From: Candidatus Phosphoribacter baldrii
Lineage (GTDB): Bacteria; Actinomycetota; Actinomycetes; Actinomycetales; Dermatophilaceae
Direction of reading: 5' to 3'
Length of the DNA: 64,000 nucleotides
NCBI GenBank assembly: GCA_016704565.1
Contig: JADIZV010000001.1
Coordinates: 1,178,001 to 1,242,000, forward strand
Both the position numbers and the translations under genes were made by a program. Below are positions 42,115-50,692 of this stretch, piece by piece; the first letter of the stretch is position 1; each line of letters begins with the position of its first letter. Under the pieces are notes generated by a model. The model had not been told where the DNA came from, ran no database searches, and was given only the letters and a program-made list of their open reading frames with translations.

Positions 42115-42830
42115 CTTCCGGACCCTCCTGTGATTACGGCGCCGCCGCCAGTATGCCTGACGGCCGAGTGCAGATCCTCCGGGACCAACATCATCGGGTC
42201 CCGTCCTCGACATGGTGCCAGACGTAGCTTTCGGGGGTCTGGGGCACCGAGTCCAGGCGCAACTCTTTGGCAAGAGCTTCGTTCGCGAGCCCTGCGTCCA
42301 CCGCCCGTTTCCGGTCAGTCCCAGGACCTTCACGTCGGCTAACGAGTAGGGCGTGGAGTCGGGGAAGCCCTCGCCGGTGAACCGGACACCGTTGGGGACT
42401 TGGCGGCGAGATCGGCGGTCCACGTGGGGGGCGAGTCAGGGCCGATGGTTGGGTCACCGAAGACCTTGCCGGAGTATGCCGAGTTGATGGGTTTCGGCCG
42501 TTGACGAGGAGGATCGCGACCGTAGCGGTCTCGGCCCTGCGGCCCCTGCGGCCTCTGGGCCGGCCCGGCAGCCACGGTCGCCGCGCCTTCCTCAACGATG
42601 CGGGTCAGCGACCTGTTAGCGGCTTTGACGAGCAGACCAGCGGCGTGCCCTTCGGCGCCGAACCCGGGAATGAGCAGGCCGGACGCGAACCCGCCGATGT
42701 CGTGGATGCCGCCGTGGGGGTTGATGCCGCTGGACTCCTCCCCCTACCGGGATCTCGAATACGCAGTGCACCAACGCGTCGGCGCCACGCAGGAACGACG
42801 AATCGTCTCTCCTGACCCCTGCCGGGTGCC
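42111..42830 (-). pseudogene. Polymorphic toxin with WHH nuclease end, broken by several frameshifts
   Basis: Read right to left, four pieces in different frames make one protein: GADALVHCVFEIPVGG; then SSGINPHGGIHDIGGFASG to WTADLAAKSP; PNGVRFTGEGFPDSTPYSLA and KVLGLTGN; AVDAGLANEALAKELRLDSV to YVWHHVEDGT; and MMLVPEDLHSAVRHTGG, which ends overlapping immunity gene 2. At least three to four one-base shifts are needed. The WHH catalytic core itself is present. Decay or sequencing error could explain it. Confidence 0.72.
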
Positions 42831-42952
42831 CCGCCCACGTCAACGCGCGAGGGCTCCTGTCGTCGGCGGCTCCGAGCAGTTACCAGCCACGTTCAGGGTG
42901 CAATAGACCCAGCCCCATTGCCGGCCCGGAGAGTGCGTCGACCTGCGACAGA

Positions 42953-43127
42953 CGTCGCCCATCATGCCTTCTGGGACTACGGCGCATGACGGCGCGGTTG
43001 ACGGCGCCGCCGCTGCCGTTGCAACAGCAGTGTCGGCGCCGTCACGGGCGCCGTCATGGTGCGCGGCCTTCCCACCGTCGCGGGTTGGTGACCTGCACAA
43101 ACCCCGGACCCAGGTATGCCGCGCCCG
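42953..43127. repeat. ~175-bp repeat with nested hairpins, copy 2
   Basis: Direct repeat of 40273-40448. Arms 42986-43008 and 43035-43057 pair at all but about three positions; the inner loop keeps the GTTGCAACAGCAG half of the copy 1 palindrome. With copy 1 it encloses both toxin-immunity units. Confidence 0.8.
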
Positions 43128-43446
43128 TACGCCCGCCCACCCCGAGTCGCACGCGCGCACGCACGCCCACCCCGAGCCCGCGCGCACGCATGCCGCGCCC
43201 GCCCGCCCGCACGCCCGCCCCGAGTCCGCACGCCCGCCCACCCCAAGATCGCCTGCCGCGCCCGCCCGCCCGCCACCCCGAGAGCGCACGCCCACCCCGA
43301 GTCGCACGCGCGCGCGCACGCCCACCCCAAGATCGCCTGCCGCGCCCGTACGCCCGCCCACCCCGAGTCGCACGCGCGCACGCACGCCCACCCCGAGCCC
43401 GCACGCACGCATGCCGCGCCCGCCCGCCCGCACGCCCACCCCGAGC
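43118..43446. repeat. C-rich repeat tract
   Basis: About 330 bases of CGCCCACCCCGAG and CGCACGCACGCC variants. The block 43118-43225 recurs almost exactly at 43339-43446 (offset 221). All frames are Pro/Arg/His low complexity, so it is probably not coding. Bases 43447-43543 show nothing recognisable. Confidence 0.8.
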
Positions 43447-43543
43447 CTGCACGCCGGGCAGGCAGACGTGAGATCGGTCATGACGGGCACCTCGTCATCG
43501 ACTGCGCCTCCGACTGACCCCCAACTCGTGCTTTGGTGGACCC

Positions 43544-44692
43544 ATGGCAGAGGTCTACATCGTCAGTGCCGTCCGCTCACCCGTCGGTCGCCGCGGAGGC
43601 GGGCTGGCCGGGGTCCACCCGGCCGACCTGTCCGCCCACGTCATGCGAGCCGCTGTCGAGACCGCCGGTATCGACCCGTCAGCGGTCGACGACGTCGTCT
43701 GGGGGTGCGTCGACCAGGTCGGCGCGCAGGCCACGAACATCGCCCGCACCGGCTGGCTCAGCGCCGGTCTGCCCGAGTCCGTCCCCGGCACGACCGTCGA
43801 CCGCCAGTGCGGCTCGTCGCAGCAGGCGGTGAGCTTCGCGGCATACGGGGTCCTTGCGGGACAACAGGATCTGGTGCTCGCGGGCGGCGTCGAGGTGATG
43901 AGCCTCGTGCCGATCTGGAGCCCCGCCTCGGTCGGCGCGGCGCAAGGCCTCGGGCATCCCTTCGGCGGTGACGGCTGGGCGGCGCGCTACGGCGACGCCG
44001 AGGTCAGCCAGTTCTACGGTGCCGAGCTCATCGCCGACCGGTGGGACATCAGCCGCGCCGACATGGAGGACCTCGCGCTCGCCAGTCACCAGCGCGCGCT
44101 CGCCGCGCAGGCTGCCGGGGCGTTCGCCGACGAGATCGTCCCGTATGCCGCCCTCGCCGCCGACGAGGGCCCGCGCGCCGACACGTCGCTGGAGAAGATG
44201 GCCGCCCTCAAGACCGTCCGCGAGGGCGGCAAGGTCACCGCCGCCGTGTCCAGCCAGGTGTCCGACGGGGCCGCCGCGCTCCTGCTGGCCTCCGAAGCGG
44301 CCGTCCGCACGCACGGCCTCACCCCCCTGGCCAGGATCCACGCCCTCACCGTCGTCGGCTCCGACCCGATCGTCATGCTCGACGGACCGATCGCGGCGAC
44401 CGAGCGGGTGCTGGGCCGCGCGGGCCTCGCGATCGGCGACATCGACCAGGCCGAGGTCAACGAAGCGTTCGCGCCGGTCGTCCTGGCCTGGCTCAAGGCG
44501 ACCGGGGCAGACCCGGCCCGCACCAACCCACTCGGCGGCGCGATCGCGCTGGGTCACCCGCTGGGCGCCACCGGGGCGCGGCTCATGGTCACCCTCGTGC
44601 ACGCGCTGCGGCGCTCCGGCGGCCGCTATGGCCTGCAGACCATGTGCGAAGGCATCGGCATGGCCAACGCGACCGTCATCGAACGCTGCTGA
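43544..44692 (+). CDS. Acetyl-CoA C-acetyltransferase (thiolase)
   Basis: 382 residues, standard thiolase length. Active-site Cys in DRQCGSSQQAVSFAA near 87, NEAFAPV near 310, GGAIALGHPLGATGAR near 334 (His) and MCEGIGMANATVIE near the end, where Cys and Gly match. It condenses or cleaves acyl-CoA in fatty acid or ketone metabolism. It stands just upstream of a lipid-synthesis gene set but has its own gap. Confidence 0.9.
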   Translation: MAEVYIVSAVRSPVGRRGGGLAGVHPADLSAHVMRAAVETAGIDPSAVDDVVWGCVDQVGAQATNIARTGWLSAGLPESVPGTTVDRQCGSSQQAVSFAAYGVLAGQQDLVLAGGVEVMSLVPIWSPASVGAAQGLGHPFGGDGWAARYGDAEVSQFYGAELIADRWDISRADMEDLALASHQRALAAQAAGAFADEIVPYAALAADEGPRADTSLEKMAALKTVREGGKVTAAVSSQVSDGAAALLLASEAAVRTHGLTPLARIHALTVVGSDPIVMLDGPIAATERVLGRAGLAIGDIDQAEVNEAFAPVVLAWLKATGADPARTNPLGGAIALGHPLGATGARLMVTLVHALRRSGGRYGLQTMCEGIGMANATVIERC

Positions 44693-44761
44693 GCCGTCCG
44701 TCTGACGCCCGAAGCCACGACAGGAGCCGGACAGCCGGTTGACCCCGGCCCGCCCGGGCAT

Positions 44762-44767
44762 TAGACC
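44762..44767 (+). promoter_or_regulatory. -10 element of a leaderless acyltransferase promoter
   Basis: TAGACC lies 6 bases before GTG 44774. Confidence 0.4.
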
Positions 44768-44773
44768 TGACCC

Positions 44774-46675
44774 GTGGATGCACAGCGCCTGGCCGGGACG
44801 GCCCGCGGATGGGTCAGTTCGGTGACGCGGCGCGCCCGCGACGCCGCGAGCGCGGTCACCGGGCCCGCGGACCTCGATGAACTCCTCGCCGACCCGGGGC
44901 TGGTCACCGCGCTTGAGCGGTATGCCGCCGAGCACAACCTCCCCATCGGCCAGGTCCGCGCCGAGGCGGCCGAGCACCTGCGCGAGATGGCCGCCTCGCA
45001 CGACCCTCGGGCCACCCAGTCGTGGGACAAACTCGGCGCCTGGATCATGCGGGCCCACGACGTGCTCGTCGACGAGGAGGACATCGTCCGGCTCAAGGCT
45101 CTCGACCGGGAGCACAGCCTGGCCATCGTCTTCTCCCACCGGTCCTACCTCGACGGCTGGGTCTTGCCGAATGTCCTTGCCTCCCGGAGGTTTTCGCCGC
45201 TCTACACCTTCGGTGGGGCCAACCTCGACCTGCCGGTCGTCGGTGATCTGGTCAGCCGCACGGGCGTCATCTTCATCAAGCGAGCGACCAAGGAGATCCC
45301 GGTCTATCGGTTGACCCTGCGGGCCTACATCGCCCACCTGGTCAAGCGCCGGTCGAACATGGCCTGGTCGATCGAAGGTGGGCGCACCCGGACCGGCAAG
45401 CTGCGGCCGCCGGTCCACGGCATACTCCGCTATCTGTCCGACGCAGCGGAGGCGAGCGACGGGCCCGACGTCATGCTCGTCCCGGTGTCGATCGTCTACG
45501 ACCAACTCCACGAGGTCGCGGGCATGACCGCCGAGGCGCGGGGCAGTCGCAAGCGGCCCGAAGACCTCGGGTGGCTCATCCGGTTCGCGCGGTCGCAAGG
45601 CGGGCGTCTGGGCCGGGCGTATGTCTCCATCGGCGAGCCGTTCCCGTTGCGGGAGCGGATGGCCGCGCTGCGGGCCGAAGGTAACGACACCTCGCAGGCC
45701 GTCGAGCGGGTCGCCATCGACGCGAGCCACCGGATCAACCGGGCCACCCCGGTGACGACGACCGCAGTCGTCTGTCTGGCTCTGCTGGGCGCCGACCGGG
45801 CGCTGACCTTCGACCGCGTCCTCGACACGGTCGAGCCGCTGGCGCGCTACATCCGGGATCGGCGCTGGCCCGTGGCCGGTGCCGCGTCCCTCACCGACAA
45901 GTCGACGATCCGCCGGGCCCTACAGGAGCTGGTCGCCTCCGGGGTGCTGACGGTCTTCGACGCTGGCACCGAGCCGGTCTGGCGGATCGCTCCCGAGCAG
46001 CACCTCGTCGCGGCGTTCTACCGCAACACCGTCATCCACATGCTCGTCGAGCGAGCGATCGGTGAGGTGTCCCTGCTGGACGCCATCGCCGCTCCCGAAG
46101 GAGCCGATGTCGAGCGGGCCGCGTGGGAGCGGGCCAAGGCGTTGCGCGACCTGTTGAAGTTCGAGTTCTTCTTCCCCGGGCGTGACGACTTCGAGCGGGA
46201 GTTGCGGGCTGAGCTAGCGCTCATGTCGCCGATCTCTCCGGCCGAGCCGGGCGTGCTGACGTCGGCGGCCGCTCGGGCGATCCTGGACGCCACCGACCTG
46301 CACGTCGCCCACCTGGTGTTGCGGCCGTTCGTCGACGCCTATCTAGTCGTGGCGGATCGCCTTGCGGCAGCTGGAGATTCGGCGGTCGCTGAGGAGGACA
46401 TCCTTGATGAGGCGCTGCGGGTCGGTCAGCAATGGGAGCTTGAGCGGCGCATCGCCAGTGCTGAGTCGGTGTCCCTCGAGCTTTACAAGACAGCGCTGCG
46501 CCTGGCTCGGCATCGTGGCCTGCTGGGCGGCGAAGGTGGGGACACGGCATACGAGGGGGAGTCGTTGAGCGCGCGACGGGCGGCGTTCCTCGTCGAACTC
46601 CAAGGTGTGGCAACCCAGTTGGATCAGATCGACCGGATCGAGCAGGCTCGCAGGAGTGCCCGTGGAGTTCGCTGA
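44774..46675 (+). CDS. plsB: Glycerol-3-phosphate acyltransferase (PlsB2-like)
   Basis: 633 residues. HX4D acyltransferase motif in FSHRSYLDGWVLPN near 116, FIKRATKEIPVY near 170, SIEGGRTRTGKLRPPVHGIL near 198. It acylates glycerol 3-phosphate, the first step of glycerolipid synthesis; it resembles Rv2482c. It overlaps the next gene by 14 bases. The gene order matches the mycobacterial Rv2482c-Rv2485c cluster. Confidence 0.85.
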   Translation: MDAQRLAGTARGWVSSVTRRARDAASAVTGPADLDELLADPGLVTALERYAAEHNLPIGQVRAEAAEHLREMAASHDPRATQSWDKLGAWIMRAHDVLVDEEDIVRLKALDREHSLAIVFSHRSYLDGWVLPNVLASRRFSPLYTFGGANLDLPVVGDLVSRTGVIFIKRATKEIPVYRLTLRAYIAHLVKRRSNMAWSIEGGRTRTGKLRPPVHGILRYLSDAAEASDGPDVMLVPVSIVYDQLHEVAGMTAEARGSRKRPEDLGWLIRFARSQGGRLGRAYVSIGEPFPLRERMAALRAEGNDTSQAVERVAIDASHRINRATPVTTTAVVCLALLGADRALTFDRVLDTVEPLARYIRDRRWPVAGAASLTDKSTIRRALQELVASGVLTVFDAGTEPVWRIAPEQHLVAAFYRNTVIHMLVERAIGEVSLLDAIAAPEGADVERAAWERAKALRDLLKFEFFFPGRDDFERELRAELALMSPISPAEPGVLTSAAARAILDATDLHVAHLVLRPFVDAYLVVADRLAAAGDSAVAEEDILDEALRVGQQWELERRIASAESVSLELYKTALRLARHRGLLGGEGGDTAYEGESLSARRAAFLVELQGVATQLDQIDRIEQARRSARGVR

Positions 46676-48086
46676 GCACCTCGCCCGGATCTCGGCCGCG
46701 CCTGCGGGGCCGAGCGTCGGGGCGTTCTTCGATCTCGACGGGACGCTCGTCGCGGGCTACACCGCGAGCACCTTCTTCACCGACCGGGTGAAGAGTCGCG
46801 ACGTCGACCTCGGCCACTTCATGCGCACCTTCGTCGCGGTCATCGACGGGACCTACCTCGGCGGGGAGCCCACGCGAGGGGCCGTCAAGGGGTATGCCGC
46901 GATGCGCGGCCAGACCGAGGAGACGATGACCGAGCTGGGCGAGCGGCTGTTCGTCCAGAAGATCGCTGGGACGATCCGACCCGAGGCGCGCGAGCTCGTC
47001 CGCGCGCACCAGCGTCGCGGGCACACCGTGGTGATCGCCTCGGCCGCGAGCAAGTATCAGATCCAGCCGGTCGCCACCGACCTGGGGATCGAGCACCTCG
47101 TCTGCACCCAGCTGGTCGTCGAGGACGGGATCCTCACCGGGGAGCTCGAGGGGAAGCTGCTCTGGGGCACCCAAAAGGCAAGTGGGGTGCGGGCGTTCGC
47201 GCGGACGCATGACATCGACCTGGCGAAGAGCTTCGCCTATGGCAACGGCGCCGAAGACGTCGCCTTCCTTGGGACGGTCGGCTCGCCGGTGGCTCTGAAC
47301 CCCCACCCCGGGTTGCGGGGGGCCGCGAAGAACTTCGGCTGGCCGGTCGTCATGTTGCGCGACCCGAGTGGGGGGAGCCCGACCGACCTGGCCCGAACCC
47401 TCGCCGCGCTCGGTGGGCTCAATGCGGGGGCGGCTACCGGGGTCACCTGGGGGTTGCTCACCGGCAACCGGCAACGGGGGATCAACCTCGGGGTGGCCCT
47501 GGCCTGTCAGAGCGCGCTGACCCTGGCGGGGGTCCAACTGCGGGTCGTGGGCAAGGAGAACCTTCCCGATGGTCCTGCGGTCTATATGGCCAACCATCAG
47601 AGCTCGGTCGACCCGTTGGTCGCCGCCACGGTCATGCCCGGCGAGTTCACCGTGGTCGCCAAGAAGGAAGCCCGGTTCGACCCGCGGAGTCTGGTCGGGA
47701 GCCTGCTCATCGAACCGGCATACATCGACCGCAGCAACTCGGCCCAGTCGCGGGCGACCCTCGACGCGCTCGTCGCGCGGATCCGCGGTGGCACGTCGCT
47801 GCTCATCTTCCCCGAAGGCACCCGGTCGACGACTCCGGTGCTCGGCCGCTTCCGCAAGGGCGGTTTCCATCTGGCGATCCAAGCGGGGGTGCCTGTCGTG
47901 CCTGTCGTGCTGCGCAACACCGGCGAGATCCTGCCCCGGCACGCCCGGGTGCTGCGGCCGGGGACCATCGACGTCGCCATCCTCGAACCGGTGACCGACC
48001 TGCGGGTCGATGACCTGGACGCCCAGGTGGCTACACTGCGCGATCGGTTCGACGCGACCCTCGCCAACTGGCCGGGTGCCCGATGA
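46662..48086 (+). CDS. plsC: HAD phosphatase fused to 1-acylglycerol-3-phosphate acyltransferase
   Basis: 474 residues. The N-terminal HAD-IB domain (FFDLDGTLVAGY near 20; FAYGNGAEDVAFL near 190) precedes a PlsC domain with NHQSSVDPL (HX4D) near 312 and FPEGTRSTTP near 382. The pair could make phosphatidic acid and remove phosphate to diacylglycerol, as proposed for Rv2483c. AGGAG lies 5 bases before GTG 46662. It overlaps the next gene by 4 bases. Confidence 0.87.
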   Translation: MEFAEHLARISAAPAGPSVGAFFDLDGTLVAGYTASTFFTDRVKSRDVDLGHFMRTFVAVIDGTYLGGEPTRGAVKGYAAMRGQTEETMTELGERLFVQKIAGTIRPEARELVRAHQRRGHTVVIASAASKYQIQPVATDLGIEHLVCTQLVVEDGILTGELEGKLLWGTQKASGVRAFARTHDIDLAKSFAYGNGAEDVAFLGTVGSPVALNPHPGLRGAAKNFGWPVVMLRDPSGGSPTDLARTLAALGGLNAGAATGVTWGLLTGNRQRGINLGVALACQSALTLAGVQLRVVGKENLPDGPAVYMANHQSSVDPLVAATVMPGEFTVVAKKEARFDPRSLVGSLLIEPAYIDRSNSAQSRATLDALVARIRGGTSLLIFPEGTRSTTPVLGRFRKGGFHLAIQAGVPVVPVVLRNTGEILPRHARVLRPGTIDVAILEPVTDLRVDDLDAQVATLRDRFDATLANWPGAR

Positions 48087-49621
48087 ACGCCAAGCCGCCG
48101 ACGGCTGGCCGCCCGGGAGCGGGTGGCAGCCCGGGAGTGGGTGGCAGCCCGGGAGTGGGTGGCAGCCCGGGAGTGGGTGGCGGGGCGGGCGGGCCCGGCG
48201 GTGGCCCTGGGGCAGGTGCTGGGCAGCCGGACTGGTCGCAGGACGATCGGATGAACGAACTCGAGACGACGATGTGGCGCTCCGAGCGCCATCCCCAACA
48301 CTCGTCGACGATCTGCAGCCTGCTCATCCTCGACTGCGTCCCCGACTGGGACCGCTTGGTGGCAGCCCACGAGTGGGCCACGTCGCTGGTGCCGCGGTCG
48401 CGCCAACGGGTCGTCGAGCCACTCGTCCCGACCGGCCCACCCGTGTGGCGGACTGACGCGCACTTCGCGCTCAGCTATCACCTGCGCCGGATGCACCAGG
48501 GCCCGGACGGGTCGATGGATGGGCTGATGGCCCTGGTCCAGACCCTGGCGATGGCTCCCTTCGACCGGACCCGGCCCTTGTGGGAGGGCACCCTCATCGA
48601 GGGGCTGGAGGGTGGGCGGGCGGCATACCTGCTCAAACTGCACCACTCGCTGACCGACGGGCTCGGCGCGATCCAGCTCATGTCGCTCGTGCAGAGCCGC
48701 ACCCGCGAACACACCGCCGACAAGCCGACCCGGCCCGAGTCGGGCCCGACCGAGACTCTCGGTGGTGACGACGCACTGACGGTCACGGTGGAGGGGGCGC
48801 GGCATACCCTCGGGCAGATGCCGAGCATGCTCGCTGCGGCAGCCGACGCGGGAATCTCGTTGGCGCGCAGCCCTGGCGGCGCGGCGTCCGAGGCGCTGCG
48901 GTTTGCCGCGTCCCTGCGGCGCGTCCTCTCACCGCCCCCGGCGCCGTCCTCGCCACTGCTGCGGCCGCGCGACGGCCGGGTGTGGGTCATGCGGACCTTG
49001 GAGTGCCCGTTGGCCGACCTGCGCGCGGCCGCCAAGCGGGCCGGTGGATCGGTCAACGACGCCTACCTTGCGGCCTTGCTGGGCGGGCTGCGGCGCTACC
49101 ACGAGCATCACGGTGTCGACATCGACGAGATCCCGATGACCGTGCCCGTGTCGATGCGGCGCAGCGACGACCCGATGGGCGGCAACAAGTTCGCCGGTGC
49201 GATGCTCGCAGCGCCGATCGGCATCGTCGACCCGGCCGAACGGGTGGCGGCGCTGCGCGGGGTGATCCTCGCGCAACTGGCCGAGCCGGCCCTCGACTCT
49301 TTCTCGATCCTCACCCCGGTCGTCAACCGACTGCCGTCGGCGGTGGGGGCCGCGGTCATGGGCTTGGGCGCAGTGACCGACCTGTCGGCGTCCAACATGC
49401 CGGGCCTGCCCTACGAGGTCTTCATGGCCGGGGCGCGGGTCGAGCGGGTGTTCCCGTTCGGGCCGTTGCCGGGAGTGGCCGTCATGGCGGCGATGGTGTC
49501 GCACGTCGGCACCTGCTGCATCGGCCTCACCATCGACGGCACCGGCGTGGCCGATGTCGACGTGCTCATGCAATGCATGGAAGATGGACTCGACGAAGTG
49601 CTCGGCATCTCCGCCGCATAG
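48083..49621 (+). CDS. Wax ester synthase/diacylglycerol acyltransferase (WS/DGAT)
   Basis: 512 residues. The catalytic HHSLTDG (HHxxxDG) lies near 190; NDAYLAALLGGLRRY near 325 and the late SNMPGLP block support the family. It esterifies diacylglycerol or fatty alcohol with acyl-CoA, storing lipid. Residues 12-31 are GSPGVG repeats coded by three exact 18-bp units (48121-48174), a recent-looking expansion. Third gene of the acylglycerol module. Confidence 0.9.
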   Translation: MNAKPPTAGRPGAGGSPGVGGSPGVGGSPGVGGGAGGPGGGPGAGAGQPDWSQDDRMNELETTMWRSERHPQHSSTICSLLILDCVPDWDRLVAAHEWATSLVPRSRQRVVEPLVPTGPPVWRTDAHFALSYHLRRMHQGPDGSMDGLMALVQTLAMAPFDRTRPLWEGTLIEGLEGGRAAYLLKLHHSLTDGLGAIQLMSLVQSRTREHTADKPTRPESGPTETLGGDDALTVTVEGARHTLGQMPSMLAAAADAGISLARSPGGAASEALRFAASLRRVLSPPPAPSSPLLRPRDGRVWVMRTLECPLADLRAAAKRAGGSVNDAYLAALLGGLRRYHEHHGVDIDEIPMTVPVSMRRSDDPMGGNKFAGAMLAAPIGIVDPAERVAALRGVILAQLAEPALDSFSILTPVVNRLPSAVGAAVMGLGAVTDLSASNMPGLPYEVFMAGARVERVFPFGPLPGVAVMAAMVSHVGTCCIGLTIDGTGVADVDVLMQCMEDGLDEVLGISAA

Positions 49622-49683
49622 TCGCCGGACCTTCCGTGCCGTCGCTGCTCGACCCGCACCACCCGATGCCCGAGGAGACCTCC

Positions 49684-50628
49684 ATGCAGTCCACGTCGCT
49701 CACCGTCACCGCCTCTGACGGGACGCCGGTTCACGTCTTCCGTTGGCTGCCCGATGAGGGCGTCGCCCCCAAGGGCGTCGTCCAGATCGCGCACGGGATG
49801 GCCGAGCACGCCGCGCGCTATGCCCGGTTCGGGGAGGTACTCACCGCTGCCGGGTATGCCGTCTACGCCAGCGACCACCGCGGCCACGGCAAGACCGCGG
49901 GCGACCTCGCCAAGGCCGGCTTCTTCGCCGACCGGGACGGCTGGATGACCGTCGTCGACGACCTGTATGCCGTGACCCGCACCATCCGCGACGAGCAGCC
50001 GGGCCTGCCGGTGTTCCTCTTCGGCCACAGCATGGGCTCGATGCTCAGCCGCACCTACGCGATCAAGCACGGCGCCGAGCTCGCTGGGCTGATCCTCTCC
50101 GGCACCGGCGGCGATCCAGGGATGCTCGGCAAGGTGGGCCAGGTCGTCGCCGCTGTCGAGGCCAAGGTCCGGGGCAAGAGCACCCAGAGCCCCTTGCTGG
50201 ACAAGATGTCGTTCGGCAACTTCAACAAGCCCTTCGCGCCGGCCCGGACCCCCTTCGACTGGCTGTCCCGCGACCCGGCCGAGGTCGATGCCTACATCGC
50301 CGACCCTTGGTGCGGATTCGTCTGCACCGCAGGCATGTTCCAGGATCTCCTGAGCGGCATCGCCTTCATCAACACCGACAGCCAGGTCGCCCGGGTCCCG
50401 CAGGGCCTGCCGATCTACCTCTTCTCCGGTGCCGAGGACCCGGTCGGCGACAAGACCAAGGGTGTCCAACAAGTCGTAGACCAGTTCCGCCGGTTGGGCG
50501 TCCGGGACGTTTTCGTCCGGTTCTATCTCGGTGCCCGACACGAGGTCCTCAACGAGACCAACCGCGACGAGGTCATGGCCGACGTCGTCGAGTGGCTCGA
50601 CGACCATCTCCCCGACGCAGCCGCCTGA
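49684..50628 (+). CDS. Alpha/beta hydrolase, monoacylglycerol lipase-like
   Basis: 314 residues. Lid-bearing serine hydrolase: QIAHGMAEHAARYARF near 32, nucleophile Ser in FGHSMGSMLSR near 117, Asp in GAEDPVGD near 254 and late His in GARHEVLNE. The form is that of bacterial monoglyceride lipases. GAGGAG lies 6 bases before the ATG. Its place after WS/DGAT suggests turnover of stored acylglycerol, as in the mycobacterial cluster that ends with a lipase. Confidence 0.87.
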   Translation: MQSTSLTVTASDGTPVHVFRWLPDEGVAPKGVVQIAHGMAEHAARYARFGEVLTAAGYAVYASDHRGHGKTAGDLAKAGFFADRDGWMTVVDDLYAVTRTIRDEQPGLPVFLFGHSMGSMLSRTYAIKHGAELAGLILSGTGGDPGMLGKVGQVVAAVEAKVRGKSTQSPLLDKMSFGNFNKPFAPARTPFDWLSRDPAEVDAYIADPWCGFVCTAGMFQDLLSGIAFINTDSQVARVPQGLPIYLFSGAEDPVGDKTKGVQQVVDQFRRLGVRDVFVRFYLGARHEVLNETNRDEVMADVVEWLDDHLPDAAA

Positions 50629-50692
50629 GCCGCGAGCAGACTCCGGCCACGCGGCATACCCCCTCACCTCCCAGTCACCCCGAGGACTTGCG

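Noticed and set aside
42115..42423. Longer SUKH protein from an upstream start (274 codons)
   Set aside because: The extra N-terminal part is toxin sequence read in a shifted frame; GTG 42114 has its own strong ribosome site.
40190..43543. tRNA-integrated prophage or ICE with att sites
   Set aside because: I found no second copy of the tRNA 3' end, no integrase and no phage genes; the flanking repeats are unrelated to the tRNA sequence.
42964..43971. 335-codon plus-strand open frame across the C-rich tract and thiolase start
   Set aside because: Pro/Arg/His low complexity created by the repeat; it runs into the thiolase in the wrong frame.
43679..45730. 683-codon minus-strand open frame opposite thiolase and plsB
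   Set aside because: Both plus-strand genes carry catalytic motifs; the antisense frame has none.
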